Positions 1-9,411 of a stretch of DNA of 64,000 bases are shown one piece after another. Positions within the stretch are counted from its first letter, which is position 1; each line of letters starts with the position of its first letter. Source of the stretch: Acanthosepion esculentum (taxonomy: Eukaryota > Mollusca > Cephalopoda > Sepiida > Sepiidae); assembly GCA_964036315.1 (NCBI GenBank), contig OZ038480.1, positions 12,269,305 through 12,333,304 on the forward strand, in the 5' to 3' direction. The position numbers and the translations under genes are program-made. The notes beneath the pieces were generated by a model, which was not told the origin of the DNA, ran no database searches, and saw only the letters and a list, made by a program, of their open reading frames with translations.

Positions 1-105
1 TGAATATGGCAATAAATATGGCGACAACATTCCGAAAGATGTAAATAGTGTAAATAGTTATAATCCCTCATCTCAGAGATATAGACAGATGTCCATTGAT
101 TTCCA
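1..105 (+). repeat. Single copy of the ~107-bp hammerhead-tail unit
   Basis: Carries the diagnostic blocks of the unit that is tandemly repeated (opposite strand) at 42724-43377: AATATGGCGACAA, GTAAATAGTGTAAATA and CCTCATCTCAGAGATATAGA. It has no GAAAC core of its own because the window starts inside it. Related single units lie at 16755-16862 and 59390-59480. Confidence 0.7.
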
Positions 106-234
106 TAAAGTTTTTACTTCAGCGGTTCAATTTCCAACCTGGGGGTTTAAATTTCTACCTATGGATGTACTTTGATGTCAAATGGTTTATCCCCTTCATG
201 TAATTTCATCTTCATAATTAACCATAGATTTATA

Positions 235-720
235 TAGAGTGTCTGAAACTATTATGCAAGTTAGATAAAGCTCTATAACTCGAATTTGCTTTGAATATTC
301 TGTGTGAAATGTTAAACAATTTAGACGTCAAAACAAATCTTGAGTTAAATATTTATATAGTTTCAATATTTTTATTAAAGTTATTATATTTATTATAAAA
401 ACTGCAGTTTGAATTTATGATGAACCAGAAAATCGTTTTTACTTCAATAAGAAGCGAATAAAATCATCAACAGTTGATCAATACCTACAATAGAACAAAT
501 AACAAAAATATATAAGACTTTGAAGCATTTGCATCTTAATATAAGGATCCTTCGTCCAAATAACAGCTATCAATCGATTATCTATTGATTTTGTTTCCGA
601 CATTGTGGTTTTAATTGCTTCCCATAGGTCTGTTTTTCTGTCATATTGTTTGCCACATTTACATAATTCTTCTTCCCAGTTGACCATAGATTTTCGATTG
701 GATTCATATCGGCACTTATC
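235..720 (-). pseudogene. Tc1-like transposase C-terminal fragment with element end (copy 1)
   Basis: A short minus-strand frame (478-687) reads like the last part of a Tc1/mariner DDE transposase (LWEAIKTTM, then DNRLIAVI and YIKM, where intact relatives have the C-terminal helix after the catalytic Glu). The flanking 235-475 matches 2085-2300 at high identity and, in inverted orientation, the blocks ending near 4475 and 4975, so it is probably one end of the same transposon. No catalytic residues are present, and the fragment is broken. Function would be cut-and-paste transposition; this copy cannot encode it. Confidence 0.6.
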
Positions 721-947
721 TTCTCTCTTATAAACATTTAAACGTTAAACAGATTCATGGGAAACTTTAAATACATTAGAAGGGGCGTGTAACTCACAGA
801 GAAGAAAACCCCTATAAACAAAAAGCGATAACAATTACTGAACATGAACATCCTATTTTTCAGAGAAGAAAAAAAACATTTCAGAGAAATATTTTATAAA
901 TTTCAACCGACAGAAAAATTGGCCAATCAGTGTCTGCCGAATGTTTC

Positions 948-951
<4 letters not shown>

Positions 952-997
<46 letters not shown>
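952..997. repeat. (TA)n microsatellite
   Basis: Uninterrupted TA dinucleotides immediately abutting the outer end of the Tc1 relic that begins at 998. A TA target is expected for this superfamily. Confidence 0.95.
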
Positions 998-1000
<3 letters not shown>

Positions 1001-2075
1001 GTTGGACAAAGTAATTGAAACACTTATTAAATTCAAAGAAGATTTATTTAATATGGAGTTGGTCCTCCTTTAGCCTCACATACAGCTTTAATACGTCTAG
1101 GAATGGAATCATACAGCTTCCTGACTTCATCCAGAGGAATTTTCTGCCATTCTTCCATTAACAATTGCTCTATCTCTTTAAGACACGACGGTGGAGGATA
1201 GCGGCTCCTAACTTGTCGCTCCAAAATGCACCACAAATGTTCCATAATAGATATCTGGAGATTGGGGAAGCCACTGCAGTTGTTCTAGGTCATTTTCAGG
1301 CTCTTCATTCCAATTCCTAACCACTCGAGCGGTATGTATTGGAGCATTATCGTCTTGGAAGGTGCAGTCGTCATCAGGGAATAAAGTCTGGGCCATTAGA
1401 TGAATATGATTTCCCAAAATGTTCAGGTAATCTTTGCTGTTGATTTTACCATGCATTGGACCGAGACATTTCCATGATATGGTGGTCAAAACTATCACTG
1501 ATCCACCTCCATGCTTCACTGTTAGAAGAAGGCAGTGAGAGTTGTAAGCTTCTTTGGGCTGCCTCTACACACAAACTTGCCCTGAATTTGGGAAAAGAGA
1601 AAAACTGGACTCGTCTGAATTGCTTCCATTGGTCTGCAGGCCAGGCATTGTGATCTCTGCTCCACTTCAACCATTTCTGAATGTTGCGAGTGGAGAGAAG
1701 AGGTTTCTTTACGGCGGCTCTTCCATGATATTCAGCCTTATGGAGCTCATGTCGAACAGTTTTAGTAGAAACGGGACTATTCAGATGATTATTCAACTCA
1801 GCAGTCATTTTGGCCGCAGTAGTCCGATGATTTTTTGCCACATTGAGTTTCAATGCATGTCGGTCCCTGTCAGTAAGTTTGTAAGTTCGGCCCGAATTGC
1901 TACGGTAGCTAGAGGTTTTGCCTTGTTTCTAGAATTGTGTCATAGTTCTTGATATGGAAGCTCTTGAAAAACCAAACAGTTCAGCAACCTTAGTGATCGA
2001 GGCTCCTGCCATGCGAGCTCCAACAATTTGCCCTTTTTAGAACTCGGAGAGGTCACGCACTTCTTCAGCTGTCTT
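998..2075 (-). pseudogene. Degraded Tc1-like transposase
   Basis: Reading the minus strand from about 2070 to 998 gives, in order and across several frames: an HTH region (MAGASITKVAELFGFSRAS, about 2015-1955), the second DNA-binding part (TDRDRHALKLNVAKNHRT, about 1880-1820), a first catalytic Asp motif SDESS near 1606-1620, the second Asp motif FQDDNAPIHTA (about 1385-1350), and the third block QSPD followed after a frameshift by MEHLWCILE (about 1245-1220). It ends in KGGPTPY, typical of Tc1 C-termini. The DD34E-type triad is recognisable, but at least two frameshifts, a stop codon and a small deletion around the catalytic Glu make it inactive. The left end GGGGTTGGACAAAGTAATTG fits a Tc1 TIR; the partner TIR is missing, so the element is 5' truncated where the copy-2 fragment begins. 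Confidence 0.85.
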
Positions 2076-2525
2076 TAGCTATTATGCAAGTTAAAAAACC
2101 TCTATAACTCGAATTTGCTTTCAACAATTTTTGTGAAATGTTAAGCAATTTAGACGTCAAAACAAAGCTAAATATTTATATAGTTTCAATAAGTTTTATT
2201 AAATTTATTGCATTTATTATAAATACTGCGGTTTGAAGTTATTATGGTAAACCAGAAAATCGTTTTTCACTTCTATAACAAAGGAATAAAATCATCGACA
2301 ATGAACACCTAGAATAGAACAAATAATAAACATTTATGATAAATCTTTAAAGCATTTACATCTTAATATAATGATCTTCTTTTCAATAACAACCAACAAT
2401 TTATTATTCATTAATTTTAAATTGTTTACTTCATTAGGTTCAATTTCCAACATGGTGGTTTTAATGACTTCCCATAGGGCGGCTTTTCTGTCATTGTCTC
2501 CTTCATATACCTTTTCTTGTGACAT
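2076..2525 (-). pseudogene. Tc1-like transposase C-terminal fragment with element end (copy 2)
   Basis: Direct repeat of 240-690 at clearly high identity. The minus-strand frame 2334-2525 contains LWEVIKTTMLEIEPNEV and NNKLLVVIEKK, the counterpart of copy 1 but from a different degraded copy. Together they suggest the ancestral C-terminus LWEAIKTTM-EIEP-V-KL-DNRL-AVIEKK. No catalytic domain remains. Confidence 0.6.
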
Positions 2526-3030
2526 ACGGTGGCCGTTAATAATTAAGTATAACTCAAGACTTCAATGCTAAATAAAACAGTATCATTTCATTTTATTTTT
2601 TCTATAGTTTCTTCGGTTCAAAATTTATTAGATCAGATTATGACGTGGTTTTATGTAGCATAGTAGGAATTCTATCTTCGTGTTTGAATTTGGAAATATG
2701 TCCTGTGTTATTGTTTTATTTAGGGTTTTTATTGTTTTAGAAATGTTAATTTAAAGTTTTTGTTCTAGGCACAATTTTTTAGGCCCATAACCTTAATATA
2801 GTAAACATTATTTGGTATGCTAAAATTCAGAAGCGAAGAGAGAGTACATAAAAATATGAAATAAAAGACTCTAGAATAATTCAAAGTACAAGCTTATTGA
2901 ATGAGATGTGAGATGAATGTAAAAGGAAGAAGGACAATATGAAGATATAAAGGATATGTTTTGTGACGTATGGTGGCTGTTAATAATTAAGTATAACTGA
3001 AGACTTCAATGTTAAGATGAAACAGTATTT
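2519..3030. repeat. Direct ~65-bp repeats flanking an AT-rich insert
   Basis: The block starting GACATACGGTGGCCGTTAAT (2522) recurs at about 2962 as GACGTATGGTGGCTGTTAAT and runs on through AATTAAGTATAACT-AAGACTTCAATG in both. The ~380 bp between them are AT-rich with no coding signal, consistent with an insertion or a local duplication. Confidence 0.6.
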
Positions 3031-3119
3031 AATTACAACCGTAAATAAATACTTAACAAGAGCAAAGAAGAAAAAATTAAACCAAAGATAATTAACCATT
3101 TCAGTGAATACCTTGTTAG

Positions 3120-3560
3120 TTGCACGGCTTGGCTCGGCATAACGTCTGATAATTTCTAAACCAAAACCCGACGCACAATAATTTACACTAGGTATTTACT
3201 CTGTCTTCCCATTAAGACGAGTTGTGACACAAGCTCTTTAAGGTGGGGACCCGAGTGCGTACACCCGAGCTAGGAACAAAAAAAATGCCCGCAGCCTCTG
3301 CAAACGTCGGTTGCGCTGGCCTCGGTGCGAGCACCGATCCTTCTCTCTGTTGCAATGAGAGAGCGCGGCCTCGGGCAGCTGATCCCCAGTGCCGGATCCT
3401 CTCGGTATAATTTTCCTCAGTTGCGACTCTGTCCTGTGACGGAGTCTCCCCTGAGTGCACTCTGCCCAAAGACAGAGACGCAACTGAGAGATGATAAATA
3501 AAGTATTACAAACCACTGAAGAGAGAAGTTTACACACAATAATTCACACTAATTCGACTG
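3120..3560. repeat. GC-rich unassigned repeat, possible LTR-like segment
   Basis: This is a sharp GC-rich island in AT-rich surroundings. The block CTGAGTGCACTCTGCCCAAA through GATAAATAAAGTATTACAAA recurs in a related form at 33790-33870, so it is a dispersed repeat. No terminal dinucleotides, primer-binding site or polypurine tract could be identified, so the LTR suggestion is only an inference. The overlapping minus-strand reading frames have no recognisable motif. Confidence 0.35.
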
Positions 3561-4010
3561 GATAGTCCCACTCAATAATCACTGCAGTCAGTAGCCTGAC
3601 ATCGCTATTTATACATCTGGCGGAAAACATGTATTCATAAATCCCGAGTGTCACGTTCGAACCTCGGTGTCGGTAGTTACTTATTTTCTTCCAATATGAC
3701 AAAAAATTAATTTTTACAGTTGAGCAAACTGTGAGTCTGAGACTTATATAATTTAATGAAAGTCTTGTATATGAAATCGCAGTAACTAACACTGTTCAGT
3801 TTAACTCCCCTTTGGCCCAATCATGAGTGTGTTAGCCGTGATTCGCCCGTCAAAAATTATATTAGAAAATTTAATTTTCATGTATTTCTTGACGTAATTT
3901 TAACGCTTGAAGATATTTCCTTTAAAGAGAGAAGTTTGCCAAGGATATTCCTTGACAGATTCAAATTTGTGAAATATTCTACACGTTTTGCAATTCTTTA
4001 TTCTTTCAAT
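3561..4010. other. No gene seen
   Basis: AT-rich single-copy-looking sequence between the GC-rich island and the Tc-like fragments. No motif, tRNA-like structure or splice-bounded open frame is supported. Confidence 0.4.
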
Positions 4011-4480
4011 TCCAACTTGTTCGAAGATCCAAGCACGTTTATGTTACCTTCGAGGAGACCTTAAAGTCTTTTCTGCGCGCCTAGTTCACAACTTAATTAT
4101 ATTTTCAACAGTCCTCTTTATCGTTCGATGACCGCTGCGAACTCCTTTGATATTTTCCATGGCCAAATTCCTTTTGTGATTTTATGTTGATCAGCTTTTC
4201 TCAGATTCTTTCCATTACACATCTTTCAACATATATTATGGAAAAAGAGAAAAAATAGTTTTTATTTCAGATTAGTTTAATCTGCATAATAACTCTGCAG
4301 TTTTTATAATAAATCCAATAACTTAAAAACATGTTGAAATGAAGTAAAAACTTAAGCTTTGTTTTGACGACTAAATGAATCATTTAAAATTTGACAAATA
4401 TTGTTCAAAGAAAATTTGAGTTATTGAGGTTTATGTGATTTGCATAAGAACTTCAGACAGGATGTATTTTCAGGAAAGCT
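4010..4480 (-). pseudogene. Tc-like transposase N-terminal fragment and inverted end (copy a)
   Basis: 4010-4215 is homologous to 4536-4745, and both are followed by the same terminal block (4240-4480 and 4750-4985). That block is the inverted counterpart of 240-330: compare TTTGTTTTGACGACTAAATG here with ATTTAGACGTCAAAACAAAT there. This copy has lost an open frame. It is probably the N-terminal side of the transposon whose C-terminal side lies at 235-720. Confidence 0.5.
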
Positions 4481-4535
4481 AAATGGCCTTTATTTTCAGG
4501 AATTCTAAGAGACGACTGTTTTCTAGAAACTAGCT

Positions 4536-4980
4536 TTAGTCTACGCCTTTCGCAAGGAGACAAGATTTAAGCTTTCTTTCTTGGCTTCTAGTTCCCAACT
4601 TAGTTATATTTTCAACAGCCTTTCTTACCAGTCGATGATCTCTCAGAAACTCCTTTGATATCCCCAATCTGGACAATCCCTCACACAATATATTGTTATA
4701 TTCTGTTTTGAAGCATTTTGTCAGAACCTTTCCGTTACCCATATTTCAACAAATATTATGGAAAAAATAGTTTTTATTACAGAGGCTTTAAACTAATATT
4801 AGTTTAATCTGCATAATAACTTCAGACTGCAGTTTTTATAATAAATCTAATAAATTTAATAAAACATGTTTAAACTACCTAAAATTTTAAATCGACATTT
4901 GTTTTGACGTCTAAATTAATCGTTTAAAATTTGATTTATTAAAATTTAGTTGATTTGAATAATAACTTCAGACAGAATGT

Positions 4981-4985
<5 letters not shown>
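4536..4985 (-). pseudogene. Tc-like transposase N-terminal fragment and inverted end (copy b)
   Basis: The minus-strand frame 4536-4742 (68 residues, starting MGNGKVLTKCF) contains LSRLGISKEFLRDHRLVRKA, a helix-rich segment compatible with the DNA-binding half of a Tc1-like transposase. I do not recognise it with certainty; the assignment rests on its position against a terminal block that matches the other fragments. Presence in two adjacent copies (4010 and 4536) points to nested or tandem insertion. Confidence 0.4.
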
Positions 4986-5014
<29 letters not shown>

Positions 5015-5226
5015 GCTATGTATTATTTGTATATCCCTTGCTCATGTATAGGAAAGTGTGATCGATATTAAATACTTGAAAATAAATTTTTATACAAAAA
5101 AATGATAGATTTTAAGCGTGAAACAAGTTCTTCATAGCTCAATAAATCAAGTGTTATTTATATGTATAATAATAATAAATATATTATAGATAATATAAAT
5201 AATGTTAAATATATATAATGCTCTAC

Positions 5227-5258
<32 letters not shown>

Positions 5259-5288
5259 ATATATATATATCCATATACATACATATAT
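4981..5288. repeat. (CA)n/(TA)n, AT-rich spacer, (CTAT)n
   Basis: (CA)n and (TA)n at 4982-5013 and (CTAT)n at 5228-5258, followed by TA dinucleotides. The AT-rich spacer between them shows nothing else. Confidence 0.9.
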
Positions 5289-5680
5289 ATTTTAAGACAT
5301 TTTTATGCTTAACATTCTTTTTATAGATAAAAATATTCTGTTTATAATAAAAAATATTTACCGGCCTGAATGTCCGACAGATTTCATAGAAAAAAAATGC
5401 TCTCTGACAGGATTCGAACCTGTATCTTAAACGGAACCATCATATAGACTTCCGTGACTTTTAACCGATTCGGCCACAGAGGATCGTCCGGTTGGCAAAG
5501 TCGAATTTACTGCTTATAAACTTCAATCTTCCATGAATCTTTCACGTACATTCATAACTGCTCATGGCGTATCAAATGTAAACAAATGACGTCAAACATT
5601 ATGAAATTGGCAAAGTCCGACAATTATTTAAAGACATTTTTTATAAAAAGAATGTTAAACATAAAAATGTCTTAAAATAA
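5289..5680. mobile_element. TIR element carrying an internal tRNA-like unit (copy 1)
   Basis: The left end TTTTAAGACATTTTTATG (from 5289) and its near-perfect inverse CATAAAAATGTCTTAAAA (to about 5677) extend over roughly 36 bp, giving a ~390-bp non-autonomous element. Inside, on the minus strand (about 5398-5486), lies a tRNA-like unit with TGGCCGAATCGGTTAA (A box region) and CAGGTTCGAATCCTG (perfect T arm). The same internal sequence recurs twice, inverted, at 33969-34440, including the shared words CCGGCCTGAATGTCCGA and GTTTATAATAAA. No transposase is encoded; the superfamily is unknown. Confidence 0.7.
5398..5486 (-). tRNA. tRNA-like unit, degenerate, type II
   Basis: It has a D-arm-like GGCCGAATCGGTTAA, a T arm CAGG-TTCGAAT-CCTG and a partly paired acceptor (TCCTCTG with CAGAGAG). 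The anticodon arm is not cleanly paired. This is best treated as the pol III-type promoter region of a mobile element rather than a functional tRNA. Confidence 0.35.
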
Positions 5681-5699
5681 TTGTCGGACTTTGTCCATT

Positions 5700-5701
5700 T
5701 C

Positions 5702-5788
<87 letters not shown>

Positions 5789-5790
5789 TT
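5700..5790. repeat. (TC)n-(TA)n-(TG)n compound microsatellite
   Basis: Runs of TC, then TA, then TG form one compound tract. Confidence 0.95.
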
Positions 5791-6430
5791 TAGCTCTGTT
5801 CTTCCTATATAAGTTTTGTTTCTTATTTTATACGACTGATTGGTTTACCAAAATTTTTGATTAATAATAGGATTAAAATAAATGGAATAAAAAAACGAAC
5901 GAATTTGTCTGAAAACCGAATATATAATGTTCATAATATATAATAAAATGTTAATAATCGACACGTGACTTAGCACTCTCAAACCTCCCCCCTTTAGTCC
6001 AAGGAAATACGCACTAACGGGTAAACGCTATGATGGGGATGAAGAAATGAAAAACTACCCTCAGGAATCGGCTATATCAGCAGCCACCAGCCGAGTTTCA
6101 CGAAGCCGTGATACATAATCTCATTCGAAGGTGGAACACAGCTATTGAAAGTGATAGTGACCGTGCAGAGAAGTAGGGGTGTGAACCTATGATGTCGAGC
6201 TATATCTTTTGATCTACGACATGTTTGATTGTGCTCCACGTTTCTTATATAATAAAACAAATTCCATTACTTTTTGACTCAAACTCGTATAATATATATA
6301 TGTTATATGATATATATATATTCTCATATATATGCGAATACATATATATGCGAACAGCACAATGCTTTCTAAGTATATCTGGGAAATAAAAAACAAAACA
6401 CACACCACACCAAAAATATCTTGGAAAATA
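5791..6430. other. No gene seen; includes a GC-richer unassigned segment
   Basis: 6000-6240 is GC-richer than its surroundings (CGCACTAACGGGTAAACGC, CAGCAGCCACCAGCCGAG), but I could not link it to another copy or to a family. Short frames here lack motifs. Confidence 0.35.
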
Positions 6431-7380
6431 AGGAAAAAATCATCAGCCTACAACAACCTATCAAAAACTTGCAAACTTTGCTTGGAGGAAAAATAGCTAT
6501 CATTACCTTCCCAGATCAAAATAAATTATTAAATAAAAGATCCGAGCTAATCTCAAAATGCAGACATGAAAACAAATTTTTACTACGTAACTTAAAATAG
6601 AAAAATAAATAATTATATAAACAAACAAAACAACAATAAAATAAGCAAAATAAATTACTCCAAACAAATTACAAAACCACACCTGTTAGAATATGCGAAA
6701 TAAAATCAAAACAAAAGAACGGACGAAAGTTATAACTGTTATATAACGATAAAAAATAAAAAAATTAATAAAAGATAATATACTACGTTACTTAAAAATC
6801 GAAAGCCAAAAATATATAGTGTAACAAATAAATAACAACAAGTATAATAAATTGATCTAAATACATCCAAATATATAAATAAATTAACAACCGATTACGA
6901 TAAACTAGCCGTTTAGAAAAAACAAATAAAGATAATCAACCCAAATAGATAAATTAAAAACTGTTCCGACCAAAATAATAGTAAGAACAAACCACAACAT
7001 CCCACCCCAAAATTCAACAAATAGATTTAATCAATGACAAATAAACAAATATATAAGATAAAAAATAAAAATGAAAATAAATAAAAACAAGCAAAACAAT
7101 TTGACCCAAATAAATAAGCAAACATCCGACGTCCGGTAAATGACCGCCATAATAGACTACCAACAATAAGCTATATAAACAAATTTTTACTACGTTAACA
7201 AAAAAACACCGATCAAGATAAAAATAAATAAATAAATATATAAGATAAAAAATAAAAATAAAATTAAAACAAACAAAAAAACAAGCAAAATAATTTGACA
7301 TAAATAAATAAACAAATAAGCGACTTCCAGTAAAAGTAACCGCCAAAATAGACTACCCATAATGTACCACTGACCCTTAT
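6431..7380. repeat. AT-rich tandem-repeat block, ~195-bp units
   Basis: At least two units are clear: TAGACTACCAACAATAAGCT (7154) and TAGACTACCCATAATGTACC (7349) are ~195 bp apart, with AAATTTTTACTACGTTAA, ACACCGATCAA and AAATTTGAC-like words in fixed order. 6431-7090 contains decayed versions. The same unit recurs as about three tandem copies at 34450-34840, followed there by the same flank as here. Confidence 0.75.
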
Positions 7381-7554
7381 ATATAAATAGCCGAGAAAAA
7401 TAACAGCACTAGTTGCCTGACGATTGCACTAGCATGAAACAGACTGTCGCCTCTAAGTGCTGACTTCCATGTCCACTTTTATATTTACACACGCTCTATC
7501 TCTGATATTGAGCACTTTATCCCATAAATATAGCACACTTTAAGACTATATTTC

Positions 7555-7556
<2 letters not shown>
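7381..7556 (+). repeat. Dispersed repeat ending at (TA)n (copy A)
   Basis: The sequence from AATAGCCGAGAAAAATAACA through GCCTGACGATTGCAC and AGACTGTCGCCTCTAAGTG to GCACTTTATCCCATAAATAT is repeated at 34855-35030 and, partly, at 17760-17895. All three end directly against (TA)n. Family unknown. Confidence 0.75.

Positions 7557-7613
<57 letters not shown>
7557..7613. repeat. (TA)n microsatellite
   Basis: A long uninterrupted TA array between the copy-A repeat and a PLE end. Confidence 0.95.
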
Positions 7614-7617
<4 letters not shown>

Positions 7618-7815
7618 TTGTGTATTTAGGCAGCAATCCTTCTTTCATGCACATTTCATTACAAACGACTGACAAGGTGCTTTTATTTAGTTTTTATATA
7701 ATTTCTCGTGCGATCTAATAAAGTTTTTCTTTTCAGATGACAAATTATATAAAAACTGTCCGAATGTTCTTTTTATCCGAGCGCTTTCGGCTATACATTT
7801 AGCCATTTTCAAGTA
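7614..7815. mobile_element. PLE terminal region (copy 1) with hammerhead-like core on minus strand
   Basis: Homologous to 20237-20435: both run TATTTAGGCAGCAATCCTTC, then GCAC/CATG-TTTCATTA, then a TCTTTTCAG/TCTTTACAG block, and end in GAGCGCTTTCGGCTATAC. On the minus strand the end reads TTGAAAATGGCTA-loop-TAGCC-GAAAGCGC, i.e. a hairpin followed by GAAA, as in the downstream flank of the PLE open frame at 22484-22509. Confidence 0.65.
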
Positions 7816-7851
7816 TTATATTTCAACTGTTAGAATTAGAAATAGTTTGTT

Positions 7852-7955
7852 ATATGTATGTTTTATAAAATGTTTCATTTTTTTTTGTTTCAGAACACGG
7901 TCAAGATATTATGTTTTGAAACAAAAAAATGAAACATTTTATAAAACATACATAT
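7852..7955. repeat. Hairpin (~40-bp inverted repeat)
   Basis: The left arm ATATGTATGTTTTATAAAAT (7852 on) is the exact inverse of ATTTTATAAAACATACATAT (7936-7955). Pairing continues through TGTTTCATTTTTTT/AAAAAAATGAAACA, with a ~23-nt loop. It sits at the junction of the PLE end and the DUF4817-type relic. Confidence 0.85.
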
Positions 7956-7961
7956 GTGACT

Positions 7962-8537
7962 AAAATGTGCTGGAGTCCCACCATGCATGAACCACGTGCG
8001 CCTTTGTATGAGCAGGAGTACATCCTCTAGCAGATCTGGAAGTGTGTTTAAAATAAAGTTCCAGTAGACAGCTCCTATAAGACATGCTGTGAGGACATAT
8101 GGACCTACCAAACAGTCACCTACAATTTCAGCCCACACATTAATCTGTTGCTGGTGTCAAGCTTGTATTATAACAAGGTTGGATGACTCGGCTGCCTTCG
8201 GCCAGGAAAATCAATCACGTCCATTACCACTACTCCGGCCGTATGTAAAAATCACATCTGCCTTCTCACGATATGAATATCCTGTCATTGTTAAACGGAA
8301 CCCTTCTCAGTTAACTCACTACTACACACGTTAAACGTTGAAGAGTGACTCGACACAAATGTACACGAATGACAAATGTAAACTAATCTACATGGCAGTA
8401 GAGTGCCATCTACTGTAATTTTTTATTTAAAATTAGTAACTCAAAAATGAATGATTTGTGACCATATGTTTATATGGACTTTGTTTTGGAAGGAGGAACC
8501 CGCCCCCAAAGTTTGTAAAAATATTTTTGTGCACCCT
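7962..8537 (-). pseudogene. Internally deleted DUF4817-type (Tc/mariner-related) transposon relic
   Basis: On the minus strand, the outer end GGGTGCACAAAAATATTTTT (8536) is followed by an N-terminus starting MTGYSYREKADVIFTYGR (about 8301-8240), the helix-turn-helix type named DUF4817. The frame then stops and jumps to the C-terminal half: VWAEIVGDCLVGPY, LPDLLEDVLLLIQRRTWFMH and GTPAHFSH (about 8138-7985). Intact relatives have WYQHDGAPAHF here, which includes a catalytic Asp; in this copy it reads FMHGGTPAHF, so that Asp is lost. The middle of the gene, with the first catalytic Asp, is deleted. A second N-terminal copy is at 10632-10886. Confidence 0.75.
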
Positions 8538-8669
8538 ATATATATATATGGAATCTCTAAAGAATTAATTAGCATATTTTCGTAATTTAGACTTTTCAAT
8601 TACAAAGAACGATGGATGTAATATGCACTGTTTAAAATAAAATAAGTACCTATTTGAAATACGAGTATC

Positions 8670-8670
<1 letters not shown>

Positions 8671-8730
<60 letters not shown>

Positions 8731-8771
8731 TGTGTGAAACGCTTCAAAAATTAATCGGATCAAAATAGTCA

Positions 8772-8819
<48 letters not shown>

Positions 8820-8930
8820 GCATGTTTCATTAAATAATATAGATAAGTTTTGTCTATTTATTTTAAGTAAGTTACTTTCGTATTGTCTGATATATATATA
8901 TGAGTTCTACTTGGATTCTATCCTCTTGGG

Positions 8931-9015
<85 letters not shown>
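8671..9015. repeat. Three (TA)n arrays with PLE-end and 42-bp repeat spacers
   Basis: (TA)n at 8673-8727, 8776-8814 and 8934-9013. The spacer 8728-8769 (TGTTTGTGTGAAACGCTTC) is almost identical to 9371-9411, so it is a repeat tied to the 3' side of TA arrays. The spacer from 8815 starts ATTAATGCATGTTTCATTAA, the PLE terminus seen at 20267 and 22640. Confidence 0.9.
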
Positions 9016-9021
<6 letters not shown>

Positions 9022-9317
9022 TGGCTCCTGATAAATTAATTTCGGTTGAGCTCTTTGGTTGATGTGTGAGTTTGTAAACAGTGACTATTTAAGCTAATAT
9101 TGCACGACTCTTCGGCAGAATTGAGTCACTGTGTGTTTAACTAAATCTAAAAATAAACACGCTAAAATTCACCTTCATCTCTGCCGTGCGCCGACGGATT
9201 AGTGGGAGAAATTCCGACTGACGCAAATTCAGTCAGGTTTCGATCCTAGCTAGAGGCAACCGGACGTCTAGCCACACTGATGAGCTGTGAAACAGCGAAA
9301 CAGTCTGTCTGTGGATG

Positions 9318-9322
<5 letters not shown>
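9016..9322 (+). mobile_element. tRNA-like SINE unit with a 3' hammerhead ribozyme
   Basis: A ~300-bp moderately GC-rich unit between two (TA)n arrays. About 9181-9260 is tRNA-like: GCGCCGACGGATTAGTGGG (A-box region), a 5-bp stem ACTGA/TCAGT with a 7-nt loop at 9217-9233, and the B-box-like GGTTTCGATCC at 9236-9246. A canonical hammerhead fold follows about 20 bp later, at the very 3' edge, before (TA)n. A pol III-type promoter with a self-cleaving ribozyme is the arrangement known from schistosome Sm-alpha short retroposons. Only one copy is in this window, so unit borders are uncertain. Confidence 0.6.
9266..9319 (+). ncRNA. Hammerhead ribozyme, type I
   Basis: All conserved core positions are present. 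CTGATGA (9277-9283), stem II GCTGT/ACAGC (9284-9288 with 9292-9296, loop GAA) and GAAA (9297-9300). Stem III is three pairs, A-C-A (9300-9302) with T-G-T (9306-9308), closed by a 3-nt loop. The cleavage triplet is GTC (9307-9309), with cutting predicted after C9309. Stem I is TGTGG (9310-9314) with CCACA (9272-9276), then after an internal loop GAC (9317-9319) with GTC (9266-9268). A very short stem III is the form reported for hammerheads in Penelope-like elements and retrozymes. Activity is predicted, not shown. Confidence 0.85.
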
Positions 9323-9371
<49 letters not shown>

Positions 9372-9411
9372 GTTTGTGTGAAACGCTTCGAAAATTAATC
9401 GGATCAAAATC
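9323..9411. repeat. (TA)n and 42-bp flank repeat
   Basis: (TA)n directly follows the hammerhead unit. Then comes the TGTTTGTGTGAAACGCTTCG block shared with 8728-8769. Confidence 0.9.

Noticed and set aside
3212..3537. Coding exon in the GC-rich island
   Set aside because: Overlapping frames without motifs, and part of the island is repeated at 33790.
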